NCBI GenBank assembly: GCA_964540005.1 | Contig: CAZILN010000124.1 | Span: 1 to 17,888, forward strand | DNA from: CAZILN01 sp964540005 | Lineage (GTDB): Bacteria; Bacteroidota; Bacteroidia; Bacteroidales; SM23-62 | Direction of reading: 5' to 3' | Length of the DNA: 17,888 nt | Shown here: positions 1-7,986 of the stretch, piece by piece | Position numbering within the stretch: position 1 is the first letter of the stretch | How the letters are laid out: every line of letters starts with the position of its first letter | The notes under the pieces: model-generated | The model's database searches: none | What the model was told of the DNA's origin: nothing | Seen by the model: only the letters and a program-made list of their open reading frames with translations | Made by a program: the position numbers and the translations under genes

Positions 1-207
1 TATAAAACTTTTCTCAACATATACTGCGATATTTTGTAATTAATGGTATAAACACTTGGGTAAGTTCTGGTCTCTTTTTAGTGACAAGCCCCAGACATTT
101 AATCAAATTTGTATATGAAGACCAAATGCATATGAATCGAACAAACAGCATTTTTTTACTACGCAAAATCTTGCATAATATCAGCTTTTTTTGTATATTT
201 AAGAGTA

Positions 208-1452
208 ATGCCAAATATACGAAAAGCATATAAATTCAGGCTAAAGACCAATAGGGAAATCGAAGAAAAACTTACACGTATTTGTGGTTCTTCACGGTTT
301 CTCTGGAATAAGGCCCTTGCTATTAACCTGGAACGCCTGAAAAACAGGCATTCTATTCTCAGGTACAATGAACTGGCTTTCTGGTTGGTCCTTTGGAAAC
401 AATCAGAAGAATATTCTTTTCTAAAGGAGTGCCCTTCACAGGTTCTGCAGCAAAAGCTCATGGACCTGGAAAGAGCCTTCATGGACTCATTTGATAAAAG
501 CCAGCCCTTAAAGCGCTTACCAGTGTTTAAGAAAAGAGGGCTGGGAGATGGGATTCGTTTTCCCCAGTGCTGTGAGATTGACAACCGCAGGATACGTCTG
601 CCAAAGCTTGGCTGGATAGGTTTCCATAAGAGTTGCGATATCTGTGGAAAGATCAAAAACATTACGGTATCCAAAAAAGGCAGCAAGTGGTATGCATCCA
701 TTCAGGTTGAGCAGATGGTTCAAACCGGGAAGCATCCCTCTGATTCTGAAATAGGCCTTGATGCAGGGGTAAAATGTTTTGCAGCCTTTTCAGATGGCAC
801 CATGGTTGAAGGTGTCCACAGTTTCAAAAAGCACGAAAAGACACTGGCCAGAGAACAGAGAAAGCTTTCGAGGAAAGTAAAGGGTTCAGAGAACTGGAAG
901 AAACAGAAAGAGAAAATATCAAGGTTTCACCATACCATTGCAGATGTACGTTCAGACTTCCTTCATAAATTGAGTACAGAAATCAGCAAAAACCACGTGA
1001 AAGTGTACGTTGAAGGATTACGAATTAAGAACATGAGTGCATCTGCAACAGGGACACAAGAAGATCCGGGGAAGAATGTAAAAGCAAAATCCGGGTTGAA
1101 CAAGTCAATACTGGATCAGGGGTGGTATGAATTTCGAAGGCAGCTGGCATATAAACTTTCCTGGAAAGGAGGCATACTGGCAGAGGTTGATTACCGGTAT
1201 ACATCACAAACCTGCTCATGTTGTGGTTACACGGCACAGGATAACAGGAAATCACAGGCAGTTTTTAAATGCTTAGCCTGTGGTTACGAAGAGAATGCAG
1301 ATGTCAATGCAGCGAAGAATATTTTAACCGTCGGACAGACGGGGATGGCCTGTCAAGCGAACCGCAAAAGCGGTCGGCAGCAGAACCCCTTTAGGGCTCG
1401 CGTAAGCAAACCTGCAGAAAACCGCAAGGAAGTATTGCCCGTGACTTCTTGA
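208..1452 (+). CDS. tnpB: RNA-guided endonuclease TnpB (IS605 OrfB family)
   Basis: The 414-residue protein has the full TnpB layout. An N-terminal OrfB helix-turn-helix-like region covers about residues 1-60 (starting KAYKFRL). The RuvC-like nuclease follows, with the three acidic residues in place: D185 (GLDAGVK), E269 (YVEGLRIKNM) and D365 (NADVNAAKNIL). A four-cysteine zinc ribbon (CSCCG with C336 and C339, then CLACG with C355 and C358) lies between the second and third acidic residues. TnpB proteins cleave DNA guided by an RNA made from the element's own right end, and so maintain the element at its donor site. The length is normal and no frameshift is seen, so the enzyme is probably functional. 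The stop codon lies inside a perfect 8-bp hairpin (1441-1458), as is common where the tnpB 3' end overlaps the guide RNA. No promoter was identified. Confidence 0.93.
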   Translation: MPNIRKAYKFRLKTNREIEEKLTRICGSSRFLWNKALAINLERLKNRHSILRYNELAFWLVLWKQSEEYSFLKECPSQVLQQKLMDLERAFMDSFDKSQPLKRLPVFKKRGLGDGIRFPQCCEIDNRRIRLPKLGWIGFHKSCDICGKIKNITVSKKGSKWYASIQVEQMVQTGKHPSDSEIGLDAGVKCFAAFSDGTMVEGVHSFKKHEKTLAREQRKLSRKVKGSENWKKQKEKISRFHHTIADVRSDFLHKLSTEISKNHVKVYVEGLRIKNMSASATGTQEDPGKNVKAKSGLNKSILDQGWYEFRRQLAYKLSWKGGILAEVDYRYTSQTCSCCGYTAQDNRKSQAVFKCLACGYEENADVNAAKNILTVGQTGMACQANRKSGRQQNPFRARVSKPAENRKEVLPVTS

Positions 1453-1549
1453 AGTCACTGGAACCGAATGAGCGACAGCGAATGAGCTCACGAGGAGCAT
1501 GAAATGCTACGAGTAATCCCCTGCACTTTAGGCAGGAGAGGATCGTCAA
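1340..1549 (+). ncRNA. Probable omegaRNA (reRNA) scaffold of TnpB; 5' end approximate
   Basis: From the last ~110 bases of tnpB to the element's right end the sequence is rich in hairpins. They are ACCGC-AAAA-GCGGT near 1360-1373, GTGACTTC-TT-GAAGTCAC at 1441-1458, AGCAT-GAA-ATGCT at 1496-1508, and CCTGC/GCAGG at 1520-1536, followed by GAGAGGATCGTCAA. In studied TnpB systems this overlap with the right end is processed into the guide RNA scaffold, and the guide is whatever follows the terminal TCAA. Here the guide would begin at 1550 (AGATGAATAATAGGAA). The hairpins are seen directly. The RNA role is inferred from the family, and the 5' boundary is a guess. Confidence 0.65.
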
Positions 1550-1551
1550 AG

Positions 1552-2198
1552 ATGAATAATAGGAATTTTATAAATGAATCTGATATAGATTTTTTCCAGA
1601 TACAATTACTTGACTGGTACAATAAAAATGGGCGTTCATTCATATGGAGGAATAAAACTGCAACTAACTATGAATTGATTATATCTGAAATCCTTTTGCA
1701 ACGAACAAAAGCGGAAATAGTTACAAAATTCTTACCATCTTTTCTTAAAGAGTATCCGTCATGGAAGCAATTGGGGAATGCAACCGAAATTGAATTACAG
1801 GAAATACTGAGACCTCTTGGATTATACAGACAGCGGGGAAGTCGTTTATTTAAATTGGCTATTGAGTTAAAAAAAGAAAAGGTAGATTTCCAAGCCAGCG
1901 TAGTCAGGTCGAAGAACTACCAATGATGGGGCAATACATTACTAATGCATTTGAACTATATATTCTTAAAAAGCAATCACCTTTGCTTGATATTAATATG
2001 GCAAGGCTACTTGAAAGATTCTTTGGCAAACGTCAGTTAGTTGATATTCGTCATGATCCCTACTTGCAAACATTAGCATACAGAGTCGTCAATATTGAAA
2101 ACTCAAAAGAACTTAACTGGGCGATCCTTGACTTTGCAGCACTTATTTGTAAAAGAAATAAACCATTATGCAATAAACGTAAAGAATACACCTTCTGA
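1552..2198 (+). pseudogene. MutY-like HhH-GPD DNA glycosylase, split by a -1 frameshift
   Basis: Two overlapping frames together spell one glycosylase of the HhH-GPD / MutY superfamily. Frame one from ATG 1552 has LLDWYNKNGRSFIWRN and the helix ISEILLQRTKAEIV, the usual start of such enzymes (W-R-x, then EILLQ-T-). It runs into a stop at 1924-1926. The second frame is open from 1866 and reads GRFPSQRSQVEELPMMGQYITNAF, the expected hairpin-helix (normally LPGVGxYTAxA), then LLDINMARLLERFF. Joining them needs a -1 shift at the A7 run 1869-1875. The end is also odd: the family's iron-sulfur loop normally has four cysteines, and only two remain (ICKRNKPLC) before a stop 8 codons later. The hairpin motif has LPMMGQY in place of GVG. 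An ATG at 1504 extends the frame but lies inside the IS right end, so I prefer 1552. It is likely inactive, unless the A-run is a programmed slip site or a sequencing error. Confidence 0.75.
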
Positions 2199-2209
2199 GG
2201 TGGGTTTTT
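2189..2209 (+). terminator. Rho-independent terminator overlapping the glycosylase stop
   Basis: CACCT (2189-2193) and AGGTG (2198-2202) form a perfect stem with a TCTG loop, followed by GG and five Ts (2205-2209). The stop codon TGA (2196-2198) lies in the loop and right arm. The stem is short but the layout is classical. Confidence 0.6.
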
Positions 2210-2488
2210 AATTTAAACTAAAGCGGACGCCAGGATCACCACTGCGCAATGGCAAATGATGTGCGGGCCCAGCTTAGTTTCCCCGTTATGCCCATATATC
2301 CCGCCCCTAAAGAGAGCGGATTTTATGGGAGATTGGATGAAGGGATCCAAAGAATCATTTTATATTGATATAGCTGTAAAATACGATAGGATTATCCAGC
2401 ACAAACTGCTTTAGTTAATTTTGCTGCTAGATTAGTAAAGAAAACGCATAAAGGTCATTTATTATAGGTATATTTATTTCCAGACTTG
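2210..2488. other. Intergenic stretch with no convincing gene
   Basis: I find no recognisable gene here on either strand. A 39-codon frame from ATG 2249 has no family resemblance that I recognise. The first part (2217-2340) is visibly richer in G and C than the AT-rich glycosylase remnant before it, so it may be leftover coding sequence. I found no clear Bacteroidota promoter (TTTG, then TAnnTTTG) for the downstream operon. Confidence 0.4.
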
Positions 2489-2626
2489 ATGAGCATTTGC
2501 CCGACTGTTTTCATTGTCTTGGGAAAAACTGATTCTTCAGAGCAAGTCATAGCACCTATGCAGGCACCCTCGTATATGATAATATCCCTTATCTTCAGTC
2601 TGAGTTATAGCTGTCCAAATGAATGA
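2489..2626 (+). CDS. Small ORF overlapping the permease start (leader or remnant)
   Basis: A 45-codon frame starts at ATG 2489 (further in-frame ATGs at 2558 and 2576) and stops at TGA 2624-2626, overlapping the permease ATG at 2619. Its last residues (MIISLIFSLSYSCPNE) look like a lipoprotein signal with lipobox. They share SLSYSC with the signal peptide of the binding protein encoded downstream (LSLSYSCQR). It could be a coupling leader ORF, a decayed copy of a lipoprotein start, or chance. I recognise no family, and nothing but the overlap and the lipobox-like string supports it. Confidence 0.2.
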   Translation: MSICPTVFIVLGKTDSSEQVIAPMQAPSYMIISLIFSLSYSCPNE

Positions 2627-3608
2627 AGTAAAAGAAAAAACCTTCTGGTGGAGTCTCTTTCGAATAAGAGAGGTGAATATATTCAGCGCACTCATCCTCT
2701 TAGTCGTTCTGATGAGTATATCAAGTCCATATTTCCTGAACCAGGACAATATTTTCAATGTTCTCCGGGGCATGTCCGCCATTGGTATCATGGCGCTCGG
2801 TCAGACAATGGTCATTATTACAGGAGGTATAGACCTCTCTGTGGGATCAATGATGGCTGCTAGTTCGATGCTGACAGCACGATTAATGGCCGTAAACGAT
2901 ATGAACGCATTTGTCGCCCTGCTCTGTGGTCTGATCTTCGGATTAATATTAGGTATGATTAGTGGTACGGTTATCACTAGATTTAAAATCAATCCGTTCA
3001 TTACAACATTGGGAATGTTAAGCATCGGACGCGGCATAACCTATCTTCTTGCTACCGGGGTAAAAGGCAGTGTCGCATCCAATATTCCTGTGCAAAATGA
3101 AACCATTATTTTTTTAGGTAGCGGCTATCTAGGACCAGTACCCTTCCCGGTGGTGATCTTACTTTGCCTGGTTGTCCTGGCCACCATCTTTCTCCAGCGT
3201 ACGGTACTCGGACGATATATATATGCCATCGGCAGTAATGAAAGATCAGCTCGCTTATCTGGAGTTCCTGTAAACTGGGTTCGCATATTTGTATATGCCA
3301 TCACAGGTTTATTCTGTGCTCTGGCCGGAATCATTGTCGCAGGCAGGTTATCAACTGCTGCAACAAACATTGGCTTAGGCAGTGAATTGGATGTTATTGC
3401 AGCGGTTGTCATCGGCGGAGCGAGCCTTCAGGGAGGTGAGGGAACTGTACTAGGCGCAGTTATTGGTGCGACCATCATGGCTATCGTAAGAAATGCATTC
3501 GTTCTCCTCCACATTCCTAACCATTTTCAAAGCATAACAATTGGAATCGTAATCGTACTGGCAGTCGGTCTTGATCAATTTTTAAAACAAAAAGGAAAAA
3601 ATGTATAA
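2619..3608 (+). CDS. Sugar ABC transporter permease (RbsC/XylH type)
   Basis: This 329-residue inner-membrane protein belongs to the ribose/xylose-type permease family (BPD_transp_2). It is strongly hydrophobic, with about eight to ten membrane segments. It carries the family signature ITGGIDLSVGS at about 68-77. A cytoplasmic coupling stretch, GSNERSARLSGVP, lies at about 206-218, where RbsC proteins have a similar G-N-E-x-A-A-R-x-S-G motif. Near the C-terminal end it has VIGGASLQGGEGTVLGA, also typical. It would form the translocation pore with the ATPase encoded at 4690 and receive sugar from the lipoprotein encoded at 3601, whose start codon overlaps this gene by 8 bases. Substrate cannot be read from the sequence. 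The kinase downstream points to a pentose or pentulose. The length is normal for the family. Confidence 0.92.
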   Translation: MNEVKEKTFWWSLFRIREVNIFSALILLVVLMSISSPYFLNQDNIFNVLRGMSAIGIMALGQTMVIITGGIDLSVGSMMAASSMLTARLMAVNDMNAFVALLCGLIFGLILGMISGTVITRFKINPFITTLGMLSIGRGITYLLATGVKGSVASNIPVQNETIIFLGSGYLGPVPFPVVILLCLVVLATIFLQRTVLGRYIYAIGSNERSARLSGVPVNWVRIFVYAITGLFCALAGIIVAGRLSTAATNIGLGSELDVIAAVVIGGASLQGGEGTVLGAVIGATIMAIVRNAFVLLHIPNHFQSITIGIVIVLAVGLDQFLKQKGKNV

Positions 3609-4635
3609 AATAGCTTTATTCTTACTGGCCTTTTTATCGCTTAGCTACAGTTGTCAGAGATCATCATCCAATAAGGATGCGAGGGTATTGCCAAAACCTC
3701 CAGCATATTTCTCGGAAGGCAGGGCAGAGGATCAGGGAAAAGTAATGCCTGTTGAAAACCATCAGCGAGAAAAAATTAAAATTGCATTTCTTGCGATGGA
3801 GACGAATCCATGGTGGTCTCCTGTCAAGGCGGGTGTAGTGGAGGCCCGGGATATCCTGATGAATTACGATACAAAAGTAGATTGGATCGTGGCGGGCGAT
3901 CGTCATACGGCGGATGTATTCGGTATTGCGATCGAAGCGGCAATCATTCAAAACTACGACGGTATTGCATGTCTTGCCGGAGATGAGGGTATGATTCCGT
4001 TTATTCAAAAAGCAGTTGATGCCAATATTGCTGTAGCAACTTACAATTCTGAGACCAATAAGGAATCAGCCCGGGCGTTTTTTGTCGGTGCCGATAACTA
4101 TCAACAAGGGAGGATATGCGGTGAAAAAATGGCTCAGCTGATCAGTTTCAAGGGAAAAGTTGCCATTATCACAGGTTTTTTTGCTGTGGAGGCACACGAG
4201 CTAAGAAGAACCGGGTTTAAGGACCTCATCGCTGAAAAATATCCGGAAATCGAGGTTGTCGGCGAAGTTGAAAACATAGACCTGGCTGACGTTGCCTATA
4301 CACAGGCCACAGATTTTTTGAGTTCATTTCCCGATTTATCCGGTATTTACATCACTGCAAGCGGCCAATTTGGCGCTGCAAACGCTGTGAACGATTATGG
4401 GAAGAAGGGTTCTGTCAAGGTTGTCTGTCATGATTTTTTACCGGAAACCATGGGGCTTGTCAGGGAGGGTGTCATTCAGGGGACAATCGGCCAGAGTACC
4501 AAACTGCAAGGCAGGGACGTCGTCATCCGGCTTTATAATTACATCGTTGGAGGTATTGTACCTCCTGTAGGAAAACTTTTACTTGACACACCTATGGCGA
4601 CACCGGATAATGTAGATCAATTTTGGCCTGACTGA
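3601..4635 (+). CDS. Lipid-anchored sugar-binding protein of the ABC importer (RbsB-like)
   Basis: The 344-residue protein begins with a lipoprotein signal peptide (FLSLSYSC, lipidated Cys18). A Ser/Asn-rich and Pro-containing linker of about 40 residues follows. The body is a type-1 periplasmic sugar-binding fold (Peripla_BP_4) starting near KIKIAFLAME. Family-typical stretches are NYDGIACLAGDEGMIPFIQKAVDANIAVATYNSET, in pieces of which the hinge and second-lobe pattern is clear, FVGADNYQQG, and GTIGQSTKLQGRD near the end. It would capture the sugar in the periplasm and deliver it to the RbsC-like permease. Its ATG lies inside the permease's last codons, so the two are probably translationally coupled. 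Lipid anchoring is less common for binding proteins of diderm bacteria, and may mark a membrane-tethered importer. An alternative is an outer-membrane-attached scavenger, which I think less likely given its neighbours. Confidence 0.88.
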   Translation: MYKIALFLLAFLSLSYSCQRSSSNKDARVLPKPPAYFSEGRAEDQGKVMPVENHQREKIKIAFLAMETNPWWSPVKAGVVEARDILMNYDTKVDWIVAGDRHTADVFGIAIEAAIIQNYDGIACLAGDEGMIPFIQKAVDANIAVATYNSETNKESARAFFVGADNYQQGRICGEKMAQLISFKGKVAIITGFFAVEAHELRRTGFKDLIAEKYPEIEVVGEVENIDLADVAYTQATDFLSSFPDLSGIYITASGQFGAANAVNDYGKKGSVKVVCHDFLPETMGLVREGVIQGTIGQSTKLQGRDVVIRLYNYIVGGIVPPVGKLLLDTPMATPDNVDQFWPD

Positions 4636-4689
4636 GTAGCTTATCAGCCATACACCTTTTAAATCGCACCGTTGCTAAGTTGAAATAAT

Positions 4690-6213
4690 ATGCCGGTTGA
4701 CCCAGAATATATTTTGCAGGCAAAGGGCATTTCCAAACGATTTGGCGGAGTGCAGGCCCTGATAGATGTCGATTTTAAGCTGCGTCCGGGTGAAGTGCTT
4801 GCAGTCACCGGTGAAAACGGGACCGGAAAAACAACATTGATGAATATTTTCGGTGGGATTGTCAGGAAGGATAAAGGTGTGATTCTGTTAAACGGTGATC
4901 AGGTTGAAATCAATTCTCCACTCGAGGCCTTTGAAAAAGGGATCTCAACCATTCACCAGGAGCTGACCATGATGCCTCATTTAAGCGTTATGGAAAACAT
5001 TTTTATAGGACACCTTCGTAAGTTTAGGTCCCCTTCCGGATATTTTATTAATCGCAAACTACTTCTGGATTCGGCGAAAAGTGCAATGGCTACTATTGAG
5101 TTATCTGTTGACCCGCATCGGTTGGTCAAAGATCTGAGTATCTCCGAGCAGCAGGAAATAGAAATTATTAAAGCCCTTTCCGGCGATGCAAGGATTATCA
5201 TTATGGATGAGCCCAATTCGTCATTAACGGATGCAGAGACGAAGCGGCTCTTTAACATCATTGGCAAACTGAAAAAGCGAGGCATTTCCATTGTTTACGT
5301 ATCACATAAAATTGAAGAAGTACTCCATATTGCCGACAGAATAACGGTACTGCGTGACGGTCGACTTATTGGCACCATGGAAAGCAACGAAGCAACTGCC
5401 GCACTTCTGTTTAAAATGATCGCGGGACGGGAGAAGAAGAAAACACTGGCACGGAAAGATCATCCTATGGATCATGTTCTCCTGCGTGTAGATGGTCTCT
5501 GCGGTAAGGGATTTAAGGATATAAGTTTTGATCTTTTCAGGGGCGAGGTGTTGGGATTTTACGGTCTTGTTGGTTCCGGTAGAAGTGAACTCGCACGTGG
5601 CATTTTTGGGGCTAATCCGTTAAGGTCCGGCTCCATCGTTCTTGAAAAACAATCTGTTCTTATTGAATCGCCTAAAAAAGCAATTGAACATGGGATCTCA
5701 ATGGTTCCGGAAGATCGAAAGGAACAGGCTCTCTTTATGAACCTGCCCGTGAGGTTAAATATGACTATTTCACATCTTCCAAAACTCAGTCGCTTGAGTT
5801 TATTAATAAAATCAAAGCACGAGAAAAGCATCATTAATGAATACGTCCAACAGCTGCATATCAAGCTGAATGAAATAAAGCAGCCGATCAATACACTGAG
5901 TGGAGGAAATCAGCAAAAAGCTGTACTCGCACGATGTCTCATGATCCATCCAAAAATCCTTATTCTGGATGAACCCACACACGGTGTTGATATTGGCGCA
6001 AAGGAAGAAGTGCATCACATGATAGAACAATGCGTTTCCAGAGGTATGGGGATTATCTATATCTCATCAGAAATGCCTGAGATCATGTCTGTATCGGATC
6101 GAATAGCAGTGTTTCATGAGGGACAAATGGCCGGCATTTTCACTCGAAAGGAAGTCACGGAAGATAAACTCATTGCTTATGCAACAGGATACAAGTATGA
6201 CACACCGGAATAA
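4690..6213 (+). CDS. Sugar ABC transporter ATPase with two nucleotide-binding domains (RbsA-like)
   Basis: This 507-residue double ATPase is of the RbsA/XylG/MglA class and powers the importer. Domain 1 has Walker A GENGTGKTT (41-49), signature LSISEQQ (149-155) and Walker B IIIMDEPN (169-176). Domain 2 has the class-typical degenerate Walker A GLVGSGRSE (292-300), MVPEDRK (338-344), signature LSGGNQQ (403-409) and Walker B ILILDEPTHGVDIG (423-436). Two small departures are seen in domain 1: the usual GENGAGKST reads GENGTGKTT, and the signature Gly is Ser (LSISEQQ rather than LSIGDQQ). DEPN replaces DEPT. These changes do not remove any catalytic residue. The gene follows the binding-protein gene after 54 bases. 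It probably belongs to the same operon as the permease and kinase. Confidence 0.93.
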   Translation: MPVDPEYILQAKGISKRFGGVQALIDVDFKLRPGEVLAVTGENGTGKTTLMNIFGGIVRKDKGVILLNGDQVEINSPLEAFEKGISTIHQELTMMPHLSVMENIFIGHLRKFRSPSGYFINRKLLLDSAKSAMATIELSVDPHRLVKDLSISEQQEIEIIKALSGDARIIIMDEPNSSLTDAETKRLFNIIGKLKKRGISIVYVSHKIEEVLHIADRITVLRDGRLIGTMESNEATAALLFKMIAGREKKKTLARKDHPMDHVLLRVDGLCGKGFKDISFDLFRGEVLGFYGLVGSGRSELARGIFGANPLRSGSIVLEKQSVLIESPKKAIEHGISMVPEDRKEQALFMNLPVRLNMTISHLPKLSRLSLLIKSKHEKSIINEYVQQLHIKLNEIKQPINTLSGGNQQKAVLARCLMIHPKILILDEPTHGVDIGAKEEVHHMIEQCVSRGMGIIYISSEMPEIMSVSDRIAVFHEGQMAGIFTRKEVTEDKLIAYATGYKYDTPE

Positions 6214-6295
6214 AAAGAGAATACGTAAATTTACCGCAAGATAATCCACGATAACTGTGAACTCTCAAGGATCGCAATTCACACGAGCAAAACAT

Positions 6296-7786
6296 ATGAC
6301 ACCGGACCTAGTCATCGGTATTGATAGCAGTACAACCTGCACAAAGGCCATTGCCTGGGATGCTACGGGAAAAAACATTGCAGAAGGATATTGTGATATA
6401 CCTTTGAATTCTCCGCAATTCAACTATTACGAGCAAGATCCACGTGAATGGTGGCACTCTGCGGCAACAGCCCTGCAAAAAGTGACACATAAAATTGACA
6501 AAGAGAGAATTGCGGCACTTGGTATAGCAAATCAACGAGAAACATTTGTAGCATTAAATAAAGACGGTGAACCCTTAAGACCGGCCATTATATGGCTTGA
6601 CGAGCGCTGTAAGGAACAGGTAGATAAATTTGCCGGGATTATTGGCGAGGATCGCATTCACCAAATCACGGGCAAGCCTAAAGATCATGCTCCCGTTGTT
6701 TACCGTCTGGCCTGGATGCAAGAACACGAAAACGGACTGTACAGGCAAGTTTTTAAATTCTGTGATGTGCATACTTACCTGGTATATCAATTAACGGGCA
6801 ATTACAGGACAAGCTGGGCGAGCGCCGATCCTCTGGGAATTTTTGACCTTGAAAACAAGATATGGTCTCCAGACATTCTCAAAGAGCTGGAAATCACTAC
6901 TGATCAGTTACCAGAGGCCTGCTGTCCCGGAACGGTTTTAGGACACCTTACAAGTACTGCCGCAGCCTTAACAGGATTAAAAGCAGGAACACCCATTGTT
7001 GCGGGCGGAGGTGATGGTCAATTGGCAGGTCTGGGAGTTAACGCACTGGCCGGGGAGCGGGCTTATTTAAACTTGGGAACAGCCATTGTTTCCGGTATGT
7101 TTATTGAGGATTATTTGATCGACAAAACATTCCGCACCATGGCCAGCGGTTCGGAAGATGGATACTACTGCGAAACCAGCTTGCGTGCCGGCACATTTCT
7201 CATTGACTGGTTTATAAAAGAAGTACTTAAAATCAATCCTGCCAAACAAACGGATATTTACCGGCAATTGGAAATAGAAGCGAAGAAAATACCTGCTGGC
7301 AGCAAAGGGCTTTTCATCCTACCCTACTGGAACGCTGTTATGAATCCCTACTGGGATCCCGATGCACGCGGTTGTATTATCGGCCTTTCATCGAGTCATC
7401 AGCGTGGTCATTTGTACAGGGCAATACTGGAAGGAATTGCTATGGAGCAATCCCTTTCCACTGAAGCCGTAGAACAAACGGTCGGGAATACGATACAGGA
7501 ATTTGCGCTAATTGGTGGAGGAGCGAAAAGTGCCCTCTGGCAACAAATAATAGCGGATGCCAGTGGTAAAAGAATCGTGCAGATGGCTTCTGAGGAAGCA
7601 TCCTCACTGGGTGCCGGAATCTCAGCCGCAATTGCCATGGCCTGGTTCCCCTCATTTAAGGAAGCTGCAGATCACATGACTCATGTCAAAGACATCACCG
7701 AACCCATAGTTCAAAATGTCAATCAATACCAGGATTTATCGATGACATTTCGTGAAATTTATCCCAGGATTCGTGGAATAATATAA
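6296..7786 (+). CDS. xylB: FGGY-family carbohydrate kinase, probably xylulokinase
   Basis: From ATG 6296 this is a 496-residue cytoplasmic FGGY kinase, the normal length. It opens with the ATP-binding stretch VIGIDSST (D10), followed by NQRET and IWLDER. The presumed catalytic base is the aspartate of GGGDGQLAGLG (D240). The C-terminal domain carries the FGGY-type stretch GGGAKSALWQQIIADASG and a glycine-rich EEASSLGAGISA. In the family this enzyme phosphorylates a keto-pentose, here most likely D-xylulose, feeding the pentose phosphate pathway. The frame is open back to a GTG at 6257, but family proteins begin a few residues before the GIDSST motif, so I chose 6296. It is the last gene of the importer operon (82 bases after the ATPase gene). 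Other FGGY substrates (ribulose, or a sugar alcohol) are possible. No xylose isomerase is in the window. Confidence 0.87.
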   Translation: MTPDLVIGIDSSTTCTKAIAWDATGKNIAEGYCDIPLNSPQFNYYEQDPREWWHSAATALQKVTHKIDKERIAALGIANQRETFVALNKDGEPLRPAIIWLDERCKEQVDKFAGIIGEDRIHQITGKPKDHAPVVYRLAWMQEHENGLYRQVFKFCDVHTYLVYQLTGNYRTSWASADPLGIFDLENKIWSPDILKELEITTDQLPEACCPGTVLGHLTSTAAALTGLKAGTPIVAGGGDGQLAGLGVNALAGERAYLNLGTAIVSGMFIEDYLIDKTFRTMASGSEDGYYCETSLRAGTFLIDWFIKEVLKINPAKQTDIYRQLEIEAKKIPAGSKGLFILPYWNAVMNPYWDPDARGCIIGLSSSHQRGHLYRAILEGIAMEQSLSTEAVEQTVGNTIQEFALIGGGAKSALWQQIIADASGKRIVQMASEEASSLGAGISAAIAMAWFPSFKEAADHMTHVKDITEPIVQNVNQYQDLSMTFREIYPRIRGII

Positions 7787-7986
7787 TTGTTTGGGAAAGC
7801 TACAAAAAGGGTAATTCTTCAGTATCAGTAAGATCCGATTTTTAAGATTTTTTAGGAAATAATCGCCTACTGCTACACAGTTTTAGGCAGCTTAGCTCCG
7901 CTGTTATATGTTCAGAATCAAAACAGGTAATTATGTTTATGCTGCCGATAGGGCCTAGAAGAACATTGAATACATACAATAGTTGA
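7787..7986. other. Intergenic region after the kinase gene
   Basis: I see no gene and no clear terminator. Near 7889-7916 the sequence GCAGCTTAGCTCCGCTGTTATATG has a CAGC/GCTG stem and ends in GCTGTTATATG, which resembles the right core site of an attC-type recombination element. On its own this is weak. Only an 18-codon frame (ATG 7933) is open after it. Confidence 0.3.

Larger units (their letters stand above)
208..1549 (+). mobile_element. TnpB-only IS200/IS605-family element (left end not resolved)
   Basis: The element consists of one accessory nuclease gene (tnpB) followed by a structured non-coding right end. That end finishes with a hairpin (CCTGC at 1520-1524, loop, GCAGG at 1532-1536) and GAGAGGATCGTCAA, with TCAA at 1546-1549. 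A subterminal hairpin followed by a terminal TCAA is the usual right-end layout of IS605-group elements. No Y1 transposase (TnpA) is visible, so movement would need a TnpA supplied elsewhere, or one encoded left of the window. The left end must lie in or before bases 1-207. I could not identify a left-end hairpin or target tetranucleotide there, so the given start is only the tnpB start codon. Confidence 0.75.

Noticed and set aside
98..207. TTTAAT and other short motifs as the IS left end or target motif
   Set aside because: No hairpin or direct match to a known left end. In AT-rich DNA such motifs occur by chance.
159..701. 180-codon frame on the - strand opposite tnpB, and similar frames opposite other genes
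   Set aside because: These are antisense shadows of well-supported genes and show no family motifs.
1504..1551. Earlier ATG for the glycosylase gene
   Set aside because: It lies inside the IS right-end hairpins (the ATG is part of AGCAT-GAA-ATGCT), so it is element sequence.
6257..6295. GTG start of the sugar kinase
   Set aside because: It would add 13 residues ahead of the conserved GIDSST start, and an in-frame ATG is better placed.
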